Part shown: piece after piece, positions 1 through 6,595 of the stretch
How positions within the stretch are numbered: position 1 is the stretch's first letter
Layout: each line of letters starts with the position of its first letter
Origin: Moraxellaceae bacterium
GTDB lineage: Bacteria > Pseudomonadota > Gammaproteobacteria > Pseudomonadales > Moraxellaceae
Reading direction: 5' to 3'
DNA: 8,324 nucleotides
Assembly: GCA_030146505.1 (NCBI GenBank)
Contig: JASLCO010000036.1
Location: 1 to 8,324 of the forward strand
Notes under the pieces: model-generated
Database searches by the model: none
Seen by the model: the letters and a program-made list of their open reading frames with translations, nothing else
Told to the model about the DNA's origin: nothing
Position numbers and translations under genes: made by a program

Positions 1-238
1 GGCAGTGCTGGAATTCATTCACGTAGGCTTCGGGAAACAGCGAAGGAGAGCTGGCCACGAACTGGCCCAGCTTCACGTAGGTGGCGCCCAGCTTTTCAAA
101 CGTCTGGCGCAGCAAACGCGGTGTGGGCTGCCTGTCGCCCCGCAGCCACTCCACACCGACACCGGCCAGTACGGTGCCGGTCTGGGCCATGCGCAACAAT
201 CCCTTGAGAGCATTGCCGAGATTTGCATAACGGTTCAT
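1..238 (-). CDS. ABC1/AarF/UbiB-family kinase-like protein, N-terminal part (runs off left edge)
   Basis: The reading frame starts at an ATG at 238 and stays open to the window edge (79 codons seen). Residues 48-59 read FEKLGATYVKLG, followed by Q59 and then SSPSLFP and YVNEF. This is the K-x-G-Q block typical of ABC1/AarF/UbiB atypical kinases, which in characterised members support ubiquinone synthesis or lipid and quinone homeostasis. The kinase catalytic core lies outside the window, so activity cannot be judged. An AAGGAG ribosome binding site (248-253 on the complement) sits 9 nt before the ATG and fixes the start. The short N-terminus and the ASSPSLFP wording resemble the stand-alone AarF-like proteins of gammaproteobacteria more than the ubiquinone-operon UbiB, but that is inference. 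It lies 219 nt downstream of moeB on the same strand, so it probably has its own promoter. Confidence 0.85.
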   Translation of the reverse strand, partial: MNRYANLGNALKGLLRMAQTGTVLAGVGVEWLRGDRQPTPRLLRQTFEKLGATYVKLGQFVASSPSLFPEAYVNEFQHC

Positions 239-457
239 GCCTTACTTCTCCTTGCCTGCCACCGCAACAACGGCAGCGTGTTCATCAAAACCACATCTTG
301 ACGGCCATTCTTGCATCGCTCCGGTGCAAGCCGGATGACGAAACAAAAAACCATGCCGCGTTTTACGGGATCATTCTCTAAGTGCATCCCTGGGGGGCTG
401 GCCGGCGCCCATTCAATGCCCTGCGGGCGGTTTCCGGTCGGTCCAGGCACACATGAA
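239..457. other. Non-coding gap between moeB and the ABC1 kinase gene
   Basis: About 219 nt without a supportable gene. On the minus strand it should hold the 3' end of the moeB transcript and the promoter and leader of the kinase gene. I see no convincing -35/-10 pair. A T6 run on the minus strand (near 341-350) has no adjacent GC-rich stem, so no intrinsic terminator is called. The one clear structure is the inverted repeat at 310-330, listed separately. Confidence 0.6.
310..330. repeat. Short inverted repeat upstream of the ABC1 kinase gene
   Basis: CTTGCA (310-315) and TGCAAG (325-330) are perfect complements. The next two pairs inward add one wobble and one match, giving an 8-bp stem around a GCTCC loop. 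It lies 72 nt before the kinase start codon. No T-run follows on either strand in the right place for a terminator. It could be an operator or leader hairpin, or chance. Confidence 0.4.
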
Positions 458-1213
458 TCAGCGCTTGCCGCCCGCGCAAACCGGGCAATGCGGATCCGGC
501 CGCAGCGCGAGGGTGCGCATCATCCCGGTGTCAGCCTCCCATAGCCACAAACGCCCGACCAATGGCTTGCCCACGCCAGTCAGCATTTTCAGTGCTTCCG
601 TTGCAGCCAGCGTGCCAACCACGCCGACCACGGGCGCCAGCACGCCGGCTTCGGCACAGGCAGCGGCGGCTTCATCGGCATCGGGATAGAGGCAGCGATA
701 GCAGGGGGATGCCGGCTGACGCGCATCAAACACCGCAAGCTGCGCGGCCATGCCGATGGCCGCGGCGCTGACCAGGGGCTTGCGGGCAGCGACGCAGGCG
801 ACGTTCACGGCATCACGCGTGGCGAAGTTGTCGCAACCGTCCACCACCAGATCAATATCGGCCAGCAGCGGCGGCAAGGTGTCGGCATCCAGTGTGGCCA
901 GATGGGGCCGCAGGCGGATATGGGGATTCTGTTGCGCAAGTTTTGCAGCAGCGACGGCGGCCTTGTGCCGGCCGATATCGGCGTCGGCAAAGAGGAACTG
1001 GCGCTGCAGGTTGCTGGCATCCACGGTGTCGAAATCTGCCAGCACCAGCTCGCCCACGCCGGCCGCGGCCAGATAGGTGGCCAGCGGGCAACCTATGCCG
1101 CCCAGGCCCACCACCAGCACGCGCGCGGCCTTCAGTTTTTCCTGCGCGGCAATATCGAATTGCGGCAGCATGATCTGGCGGGAATAGCGCAGGAGTTCGG
1201 CATCGGTCAGCAT
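458..1213 (-). CDS. moeB: MoeB/ThiF-family adenylyltransferase (molybdopterin synthase sulfur-carrier activation)
   Basis: A 251-residue protein with the full E1-like layout. It has an N-terminal RYSRQ segment (Arg 10 and 13), a nucleotide-binding GLGGIG loop (36-41), NLQRQ with Arg71, and a CDN motif with Asp128 at the adenylation site. Two CxxC pairs for zinc follow (Cys171/174 and 243/246). The ACAEAGVLAP segment (185-194) matches the MoeB/ThiF crossover loop. MoeB adenylates the C-terminal glycine of MoaD before sulfur transfer in molybdenum cofactor synthesis; ThiF does the same for ThiS. The position after prmC and the length favour MoeB, but substrate choice cannot be proven here. There is no rhodanese domain, so it is not a MoeZ/MOCS3-type fusion. 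The start at 1213 is supported by a strong AGGAGG ribosome site 6-12 nt upstream. A REP-like pair begins about 18 nt before the start. Confidence 0.9.
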   Translation of the reverse strand: MLTDAELLRYSRQIMLPQFDIAAQEKLKAARVLVVGLGGIGCPLATYLAAAGVGELVLADFDTVDASNLQRQFLFADADIGRHKAAVAAAKLAQQNPHIRLRPHLATLDADTLPPLLADIDLVVDGCDNFATRDAVNVACVAARKPLVSAAAIGMAAQLAVFDARQPASPCYRCLYPDADEAAAACAEAGVLAPVVGVVGTLAATEALKMLTGVGKPLVGRLWLWEADTGMMRTLALRPDPHCPVCAGGKR

Positions 1214-1216
1214 GCG

Positions 1217-1225
1217 TCACCTCCT
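1217..1225 (-). promoter_or_regulatory. Strong ribosome binding site of moeB
   Basis: The complement reads AGGAGGTGA, a near-perfect anti-16S match, ending 3 nt before the ATG at 1213; the AGGAGG core is 6 nt away. It is by far the best ribosome site in the window and lets moeB be translated independently of prmC despite the repeat in between. Confidence 0.75.
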
Positions 1226-1230
1226 GTTGC

Positions 1231-1285
1231 AGGTGCGAATTCATTCGCACACGGCAGAGAGGCTTGTGCGAATGAATTCGCGCCT
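1231..1285. repeat. REP-like pair of palindromes in inverted orientation (BIME-like)
   Basis: Two copies of a short palindrome face each other. Copy 1 (1233-1250) is GTGCGAAT-TC-ATTCGCAC, a perfect 8-bp arm on each side. Copy 2 (1266-1283) is GTGCGAAT-GA-ATTCGCGC, with one mismatch. The two copies pair with each other over 21 bp (1231-1251 against 1265-1285) with a single wobble, around a 13-nt spacer. The flanks CAGG and CCTACGG are like those of REP elements known in Pseudomonas and relatives. The pair occupies most of the 82-nt gap between the prmC stop and the moeB start. In the transcript it would fold into a long hairpin, which could protect upstream RNA or trim downstream expression. 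I see no RAYT transposase in the window. Confidence 0.75.
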
Positions 1286-1295
1286 ACGGATGTGT

Positions 1296-2147
1296 TCATG
1301 CCGGAATCCGCCCGCAGGAAATCCTCTCCTGTCCGCCCAGGTCTTTTTGCGTGGCCACGTCGGCAAAGCCGTTTTCTTCCAGCAAGGCCCGCACGGCGGC
1401 GCCCTGGTCGTAACCATGCTCCAGCGCCAGCCAGCCACCCGGCACCAGATGCGCACCGGCGCCGGCAATGATGCGGCTCAGGTCCTGCAGGCCGTGACGG
1501 GCCGAAACCAGCGCATTCAGCGGCTCGAAACGCACATCGCCCTGCCCCAGGTGCTCGTCGTCCGGGTCGATATAGGGCGGATTGGCGAGCAGCAGTTCGA
1601 ACTTCCGGCCATCCAGCGCGGCAAACCAGTTGCTGTGCAGGAATTCCACTTCAAGACCAAGGCGCTGCGCATTGGCACGCGCCACGTCCAGCGCCGCCGT
1701 GGAGGCATCCAGCGCCGTCATCACGCACACCGGCCGCTCCGTTTTCACGGCCAGCGCAATGGCGCCGCTGCCGGTGCCGAGATCCAGTACGCGGGCAGAT
1801 GCATCCAGAGGCAGTTTTTCCAGCGCAAACTCCACCAGCAATTCGGTTTCCGGACGGGGAATCAACGTGCCGGCATTGACGACAAGGTCCAGCGACCAGA
1901 AGCCGCGCCTGCCGGTGATATAGGCCACCGGCTCGCCCTGCAGGCGGCGCCGCAGCAGTGCCTCAAAATGCTCTTCGTCCGGTGGCGAGAGGCGTACCTC
2001 GTCATGGGTGCGCAACCATACCGGGGTTTTGTCCAGGACATGCAGCAGCAGGTATTCGGCATCCACTCGCGGGCTGCTGCTGCCGGCCGCATGCAGGCGC
2101 GCTGCCGCCACGCGCAAGCGCTCGCGCAGGCCATGGGCAGTGCTCAC
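1296..2147 (-). CDS. prmC: Peptide chain release factor N5-glutamine methyltransferase PrmC (HemK)
   Basis: A 283-residue protein. It has an N-terminal helical domain (about 1-80) and the linker motif IPRPETE (96-102). The SAM-binding loop LDLGTGSG (121-128) is followed by the catalytic NPPY (189-192), which holds the target glutamine amide. PrmC methylates the Gln of the GGQ motif in release factors RF1 and RF2, raising termination efficiency. The gene begins with GTG at 2147, inside the prfA stop (GTGA overlap, 4 nt), so translation is probably coupled to prfA. A GAGG sequence 7 nt upstream can serve as ribosome site. An in-frame ATG a few codons later does not fit the ribosome site as well. 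Length and motifs are normal for the family (E. coli 277 aa). Confidence 0.95.
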   Translation of the reverse strand: MSTAHGLRERLRVAAARLHAAGSSSPRVDAEYLLLHVLDKTPVWLRTHDEVRLSPPDEEHFEALLRRRLQGEPVAYITGRRGFWSLDLVVNAGTLIPRPETELLVEFALEKLPLDASARVLDLGTGSGAIALAVKTERPVCVMTALDASTAALDVARANAQRLGLEVEFLHSNWFAALDGRKFELLLANPPYIDPDDEHLGQGDVRFEPLNALVSARHGLQDLSRIIAGAGAHLVPGGWLALEHGYDQGAAVRALLEENGFADVATQKDLGGQERISCGRIPA

Positions 2148-3229
2148 GCTTGCGCCTCGGCCAGTTGCGCCAGCTGGTCGGCCTGGTGCTCGCGCGCCAG
2201 CGCGCCCAGCACTTCGTCCAGATCACCTTCGATGATTTTTTCCAGGCTGTAGAGCGTGAGATTGATGCGGTGGTCGGTGAGGCGCCCCTGCGGAAAATTG
2301 TAGGTGCGTATGCGCTCGGAACGGTCGCCCGAACCCACCAGATCGCGGCGCATGGATGCCTGCTCGGCATGTTGCGCGGCCTGCCTGGATGACAGCAGTT
2401 TCGCCGCCAGCAGGCTCATGGCGCGCGCCTTGTTCTTGTGCTGCGAACGTTCGTCCTGGCATTCCACCGTGATGCCGGTAGGAATGTGCACGATGCGTAT
2501 CGCGGAATCCGTGGTATTCACATGCTGGCCGCCGGCGCCGGAGGAACGGAAAGTGTCTATGCGCAAATCTTCCTTGCGGATGTCCACGGCCCCTACTTCC
2601 GGGGCTTCCGGCAGCACGGCCACCGTGCAGGCGGACGTGTGTATGCGGCCCTGCGATTCCGTGGCCGGCACGCGCTGCACGCGATGCGCGCCGGATTCGA
2701 ATTTCAGGCGGGCATACACGTTGTCGCCTTCCACGCGCGCGATGATTTCCTTGTAGCCGCCGTGCTCGCCCGGGCTTGCGGAAACCACTTCCACGCGCCA
2801 GCGCTGTTTTTCGGCATAGCGGGAATACATGCGGAAAAGATCGCCGGCAAAAATCGCCGCTTCGTCACCACCGGTACCGGCACGCACTTCCAGGAAGACA
2901 TTGCTGCTGTCGTTGGGGTCGCGCGGCAGCATGGCGCGTTCCAGCTCGGCTTCCAGTCCGGCGATGCGTTGCACCGTTTCGCGCACTTCCTGCTCGGCCA
3001 TTTCGCGGAAATCCGGATCCTTGAGCAGGGCGCGGGCATCAGCCTCCTGGCGCTCGGCCTCGCGGCAGGCATTGAAGGCCGCCACCACCGGCTCCAGTTC
3101 GGCATGCTCCTTGGAAAGCTTGCGGAAACGGTCGTTGTCGGCCTGCACGGCCGGATCGGTGAGCAGGATGCCCACTTCCTCGGCCCTGTCCACCAGATGC
3201 TCAAGCTTGCTGCGCAATGACGCTTTCAT
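2144..3229 (-). CDS. prfA: Peptide chain release factor 1 (RF1)
   Basis: A 361-residue class I release factor. It shows the PAT tripeptide (188-190) that reads UAA and UAG, and the GGQ motif (233-235, in GAGGQHVN) that triggers peptidyl-tRNA hydrolysis. The VRAGTGGDEA block (115-124) and the long N-terminal coiled helices (about 1-100) are typical. PAT rather than SPF separates it from RF2. The start codon at 3229 gives MKASLRSKLE, matching the family N-terminus, with AAGAG 6 nt upstream as a moderate ribosome site. It follows hemA by 27 nt and overlaps prmC by 4 nt, the usual hemA-prfA-prmC order. Gln235 is the residue expected to be methylated by the adjacent PrmC. Confidence 0.97.
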   Translation of the reverse strand: MKASLRSKLEHLVDRAEEVGILLTDPAVQADNDRFRKLSKEHAELEPVVAAFNACREAERQEADARALLKDPDFREMAEQEVRETVQRIAGLEAELERAMLPRDPNDSSNVFLEVRAGTGGDEAAIFAGDLFRMYSRYAEKQRWRVEVVSASPGEHGGYKEIIARVEGDNVYARLKFESGAHRVQRVPATESQGRIHTSACTVAVLPEAPEVGAVDIRKEDLRIDTFRSSGAGGQHVNTTDSAIRIVHIPTGITVECQDERSQHKNKARAMSLLAAKLLSSRQAAQHAEQASMRRDLVGSGDRSERIRTYNFPQGRLTDHRINLTLYSLEKIIEGDLDEVLGALAREHQADQLAQLAEAQA

Positions 3230-3256
3230 GGAAATCTCTTGAAGGGCCGGGCCGTC

Positions 3257-4594
3257 TCAGGCGGCGCTGCCGCCACCACGCTCTGGCTCGCGGCTTTTTT
3301 GCACGCGCCGTTTTTCATCGCGGCTGGGCGGCACGCCGTCGGCACGCACCACGCCCAGGAGTTCGGCGGCCCAGCCCAGTTTGTCGCGGGCACCTTCGGC
3401 GGCGGCACGCTTCAGGGCCACGCTGGGGGCATGCAGGAACTTGTTGGTGAGGGCACGGCTCAGGCGCTCCAGCGTCTCGGCGGCATCGGCCCCCTTTTGC
3501 AGGCTGGCCAGGGCACGGGCCAGTTCCTCTTCGCGCCGCTCTTCGGCCTGCCGGCGCCAGGTGGTGAGCGTGGAGAAGGCATCCTGCTCGCGCCGCTGCG
3601 ACATGAACTGTGCAGCGCGGTCCATGACGATGTCTTCCGCCGCCACCGCTGCTTCCTGGCGCGAGCGCATGTTTTCTTCGATCACCGACTGCAGGTCATC
3701 CACGCTGTAGAGGTAGACATCGCGCAGGTCGGCCACTTCCGGTTCGATATCGCGCGGCACGGCAATGTCCACCATGAACACCGGCTTGTGCCGGCGTTTT
3801 TTCAGCGCACGCTCCACCATACCCTTGCCGATGATGGGCAGCGGCGAGGCCGTGGAAGAAATCACGATGTCGGCTTGCGCCAGTGCATCGGGAATTTCTT
3901 CCAGCGTGATGGCGCGGCCGCCGAACTGCTGCGCCAGCTCCAGCCCGCGCGACAGCGTGCGGTTGGCCACGGTGATTTTTGTCACGCCCTGTTCGAAGAG
4001 ATGCTTGCCCACGAGCTCGATGGTTTCGCCGGCGCCGACCAGCAGCGCCTCGCTTTCGCGCAGGTCGGCAAAAATCTGGCGTGCCAGCATGACGGCGGCA
4101 AAACCCACGGACACCGGGTTGGCGCCGATGCTGGTGTCGGTGCGCACCTGCTTGGCAGCGGAAAACGTGGTCTGGAAAAGGCGCTCCAGCTCCGGCCCCA
4201 GCGTGCCGGCCTCTGCGGCCTGCGAATAGGCGGCCTTCATCTGCCCGAGAATCTGCGGCTCGCCCAGCACCATGGAATCCAGGCCGGCGGCCACGCGCAT
4301 CATGTGGCGCACGGCCTCTTCGTCTTCGTACTGGTAGATGCAGGTGGAAATTTCACTCAAGGGCAACTGGTGGTGCTGGCCTAGCCAGGCCAGCAGGGCC
4401 TCGCCTTCCTGCCCCGGGAGCACGCCGTAGAATTCGGTGCGGTTGCAGGTGGAGAGGATGGCCAGCTCTTTCATTCCGGCTTCGCGCACGGCATCGCGCA
4501 GGGCCACGGTCATGGCCTCGGGCGTGAAAGCGACTTTTTCGCGCAGGTCCAGCGAAGCAGTCTTGTGATTGATGCCAAGAGCCAGCAGCCCCAT
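3257..4594 (-). CDS. hemA: Glutamyl-tRNA reductase (HemA)
   Basis: A 445-residue enzyme that reduces glutamyl-tRNA(Glu) with NADPH to glutamate-1-semialdehyde, the first step of C5 tetrapyrrole (heme) synthesis. Visible motifs are the start MGLLALGINHKTA, the catalytic Cys50 in STCNRTE, GLDSMVLGEPQILGQ, the NADPH-binding VGAGE, SSTASPLPI, and DIAVPRDIEPEV. The C-terminal dimerisation helices follow. The frame is open 69 codons further upstream, but the family's conserved N-terminus begins at Met 4594, so that start is used. The ribosome site there is weak (GGGA, about 11 nt away). The C-terminus runs about 30 residues past the E. coli end in a charged tail (VRADGVPPSRDEKRRV... to GGGSAA). First gene of the minus-strand operon and divergent from the TPR lipoprotein gene. 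Confidence 0.96.
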   Translation of the reverse strand: MGLLALGINHKTASLDLREKVAFTPEAMTVALRDAVREAGMKELAILSTCNRTEFYGVLPGQEGEALLAWLGQHHQLPLSEISTCIYQYEDEEAVRHMMRVAAGLDSMVLGEPQILGQMKAAYSQAAEAGTLGPELERLFQTTFSAAKQVRTDTSIGANPVSVGFAAVMLARQIFADLRESEALLVGAGETIELVGKHLFEQGVTKITVANRTLSRGLELAQQFGGRAITLEEIPDALAQADIVISSTASPLPIIGKGMVERALKKRRHKPVFMVDIAVPRDIEPEVADLRDVYLYSVDDLQSVIEENMRSRQEAAVAAEDIVMDRAAQFMSQRREQDAFSTLTTWRRQAEERREEELARALASLQKGADAAETLERLSRALTNKFLHAPSVALKRAAAEGARDKLGWAAELLGVVRADGVPPSRDEKRRVQKSREPERGGGSAA

Positions 4595-4848
4595 GGAAAG
4601 CGGTTTCCCGAAGTGGTCAGAGTCCGCCAGCGGCGGGCAGGCAGGTCCGGAGCCGGAAAAGCGGCGGGACATGTCCGTTGTGAATAAAGAGGGTGCCGGA
4701 TTTTGCGGGATAGGCCGTGCAAAGACAAACCCGCCGGCCCGCCCGACAAAATACGAATTCCGCACAGCCACCGTCTGGCCGATACCGGGCTTTTTTGCCA
4801 AGATGCCCGCACACTCCGTGCACAGGCACTCGCCAGAACCCTATCCCT
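4595..4848. other. Divergent intergenic region between hemA and the TPR lipoprotein gene
   Basis: About 254 nt holding the promoters of both transcription units. Apart from the hemA candidate promoter, nothing is clear. For the plus-strand gene, TTGCCA (4795-4800) resembles a -35 box but has no matching -10. A T6 run (4791-4796) follows CGGGC with only a 3-bp local stem, too weak to call as a terminator. Both strands happen to be open here in long frames because of high GC, but the family N-termini show these are not translated. Confidence 0.5.
4700..4728 (-). promoter_or_regulatory. Candidate sigma-70 promoter for hemA
   Basis: On the minus strand TTGTCT (4723-4728) and CAAAAT (4700-4705) are separated by 17 nt. 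Each matches the consensus at 4 of 6 positions with ideal spacing. Transcription would start near 4693, giving a leader of about 100 nt before hemA. No Anr/FNR-type TTGAT-N4-ATCAA box was seen. This is a pattern match only. Confidence 0.3.
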
Positions 4849-6573
4849 ATGCCGCCGTATCGCGCCGTTCCCTTCCTGTCGCTGGTCCTGCTGGCCGCCT
4901 GCGCCAGCCATCCCGCAACGCCCGTGGCGGCCGCCATGCCATCCACGGCAGCCGCTGAAACCGCAGACAGCCCCGATGCCGCCGAACCGGCCCGCCCCTT
5001 TCCCCCGCAAACGCTGCAGGCCCTGCTCACCGCCGAGTTCGCCGCCCAGCGCCAGCATGCCGACATCACACTGGCCAACTACCTGGAACAGGCCCGCTTC
5101 ACGCGCGATCCCGCCGTGGTGGCCCGCGCCACCACAGTGGCGCAGGTACTGAACCAGCCGCAAAGCCTGGAAATGGCGCAACTCTGGACGGAAGTGGCGC
5201 CGGATGCCGCCGACGCCTGGTACCTGTTCAGCCTGAATGCGCTGCGCAAGCTGCGCTTCGACCTGGCCATGCCGGCACTGGACAAGCTGATCCAGTTGCA
5301 GCCCGAGGCCGACCTCGAACAGCTTTTCATGGCCGCCATCCCGGCCACACAGACCGCCCGCGACGAGCTCTTCAAGCAACTGGGCGAGCTGGCCAAAAAC
5401 CGGCCCGACAACGCCCACCTGCTCTTCGGCCAGGCCCTCCTCATGGCCCAGAGCGGCAAGCCGGCCGAGGCACTGGAGATTGCCCGCAAGGCGCATGCAC
5501 TGCGTCCGCAAAGCAGCCAGATCATCCTGTTGCAGGCCAAGATGCTCACCGAAGTGGGGCGCAGCAAGGAGGCTTCCGAATTGCTGGCCGATGCCCTGCG
5601 GCGGCAGCCCGATAGCTACAGCCTGCGCCTCAACTACGGCCGCGCCCTCATACGCTCGGGCAACCTGAATGCTGCCGAACGCGAGTTCAAGGGCCTGGTG
5701 GAACGCATGCCGCAGGATGACAGCCTGCGCCTCAGCCTCGCCCTCATCGCCTACGACAACCGCCACGACGAGCTGGCCCGGCAGGAGCTGGAAACCCTGA
5801 GCAGCAGCGAAACCCATGCTGACGAGGCCTACTACTACCTCGGCCTGCTCAACCTTCGCCAAGGCAAGAAAGACGCTGCCATCCACTCCTTTGAAAGCGT
5901 GCAGCCCGGCAACCAGTACCTGCCGGCCCTGGCCGAAATCGTGCGCATCCTGGTCGGCCAGAACCACACCACCGAAGCCCGCGAACGCCTGAGCCAGGCG
6001 CGCAACCTCACACCCGAACTGGCTGTGCCGCTCTACCAGCTGGAAGCCGAACTGCTGAGCGAAAGCGGCCAGGCCGAGCAGGCCTGGCAGTTGCTCAACG
6101 CCGCCCTCGGCGAGCAGCCGGAAAACCCGCAATTGCTGCTCTCGCGAGCCATGGTGGCGGAAAAGCTCGACCGTCTGGACGACTTCGAAACCGATATGCG
6201 CGAAGTGCTGCGCTACGAGCCGGACAACCCCAGCGCCCTCAATGCCCTGGGCTATACCCTGGCCGACCGCACCAACCGCCTGGACGAGGCCGAGGCCTAT
6301 ATCCGCCGCGCCTACGGCCTCAAGCCCGACGACCCCGCCATCATCGACAGCCTGGGCTGGGTGAAATTCAAGCGCGGCGATGCCAGCGGAGCCCTTGATG
6401 ACCTGCGCCGCGCCTATGCCCTTTTCCCCGACGACGAAATTGCCGCGCATCTGGGCGAAGTGCTGTGGAGTGCCGGCAAGAAAGACGAAGCCCGCCGCAT
6501 CTGGACCGAGGCCCTGCGCCAGCATCCCAGAAGCAACCACATCCCCGAGACCCGCCAACGCCTGGACCCTTGA
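4849..6573 (+). CDS. lbcA: TPR-repeat outer-membrane lipoprotein, LbcA-like
   Basis: A 574-residue protein with a lipoprotein signal: Arg5, hydrophobic stretch 6-17, and lipobox LAAC with Cys18. The +2 residue is Ala, so outer-membrane sorting is expected. An Ala/Pro-rich linker (19-52) leads to helical TPR repeats across about 55-560. The best-conserved part is near the C-terminus: ALNALGYTLADR (463-474), DPAIIDSLGWV (495-505) and EIAAHLGEVLW (530-540). Position and architecture match Pseudomonas PA4667, which I recall as LbcA, the partner that delivers cell-wall hydrolases to the periplasmic protease CtpA. The name rests on synteny and layout, and no CtpA gene is in the window. The frame is open 44 codons upstream (to 4717), but only the ATG at 4849 puts the signal peptide at the N-terminus. 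No good ribosome site is seen. lolB follows after 22 nt. Confidence 0.82.
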   Translation: MPPYRAVPFLSLVLLAACASHPATPVAAAMPSTAAAETADSPDAAEPARPFPPQTLQALLTAEFAAQRQHADITLANYLEQARFTRDPAVVARATTVAQVLNQPQSLEMAQLWTEVAPDAADAWYLFSLNALRKLRFDLAMPALDKLIQLQPEADLEQLFMAAIPATQTARDELFKQLGELAKNRPDNAHLLFGQALLMAQSGKPAEALEIARKAHALRPQSSQIILLQAKMLTEVGRSKEASELLADALRRQPDSYSLRLNYGRALIRSGNLNAAEREFKGLVERMPQDDSLRLSLALIAYDNRHDELARQELETLSSSETHADEAYYYLGLLNLRQGKKDAAIHSFESVQPGNQYLPALAEIVRILVGQNHTTEARERLSQARNLTPELAVPLYQLEAELLSESGQAEQAWQLLNAALGEQPENPQLLLSRAMVAEKLDRLDDFETDMREVLRYEPDNPSALNALGYTLADRTNRLDEAEAYIRRAYGLKPDDPAIIDSLGWVKFKRGDASGALDDLRRAYALFPDDEIAAHLGEVLWSAGKKDEARRIWTEALRQHPRSNHIPETRQRLDP

Positions 6574-6595
6574 GGCCAGGCCCGGAACAAAGCCC

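Noticed and set aside
11..20. GAATTCATTC near the left edge, identical to part of the REP palindrome
   Set aside because: It lacks the second arm and encodes the conserved VNEF segment of the ABC1 kinase, so the match is coincidental.
235..450. A 71-codon minus-strand frame between moeB and the kinase
   Set aside because: No family resemblance; it covers the kinase ribosome site and overlaps its start codon in another frame.
1212..2252. A 346-codon plus-strand open frame opposite prmC
   Set aside because: Antisense to a clear methyltransferase and crossing the REP pair; no motif or ribosome site.
2438..3220. A 260-codon plus-strand open frame opposite prfA
   Set aside because: Shadow of the RF1 gene; composition and lack of motifs match the other antisense frames.
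3239..4384. A 381-codon plus-strand open frame opposite hemA
   Set aside because: Antisense to a clear glutamyl-tRNA reductase; His/Gly/Ala-rich with no domain, consistent with a GC-driven shadow frame.
4667..4676. Perfect 10-bp palindrome GGACATGTCC in the hemA leader
   Set aside because: Several palindromes of this length are expected by chance in 8 kb; no second copy or half-site supports an operator.
4778..4796. CGGGC followed by T6, resembling a terminator upstream of the TPR lipoprotein gene
   Set aside because: Only about 3 bp of local stem can form and no upstream plus-strand transcript is known.
4595..4801. A possible 69-residue N-terminal extension of HemA
   Set aside because: The HemA family begins at MxLLALGxNHKTA; the extension is low-complexity leader sequence and includes the candidate promoter.
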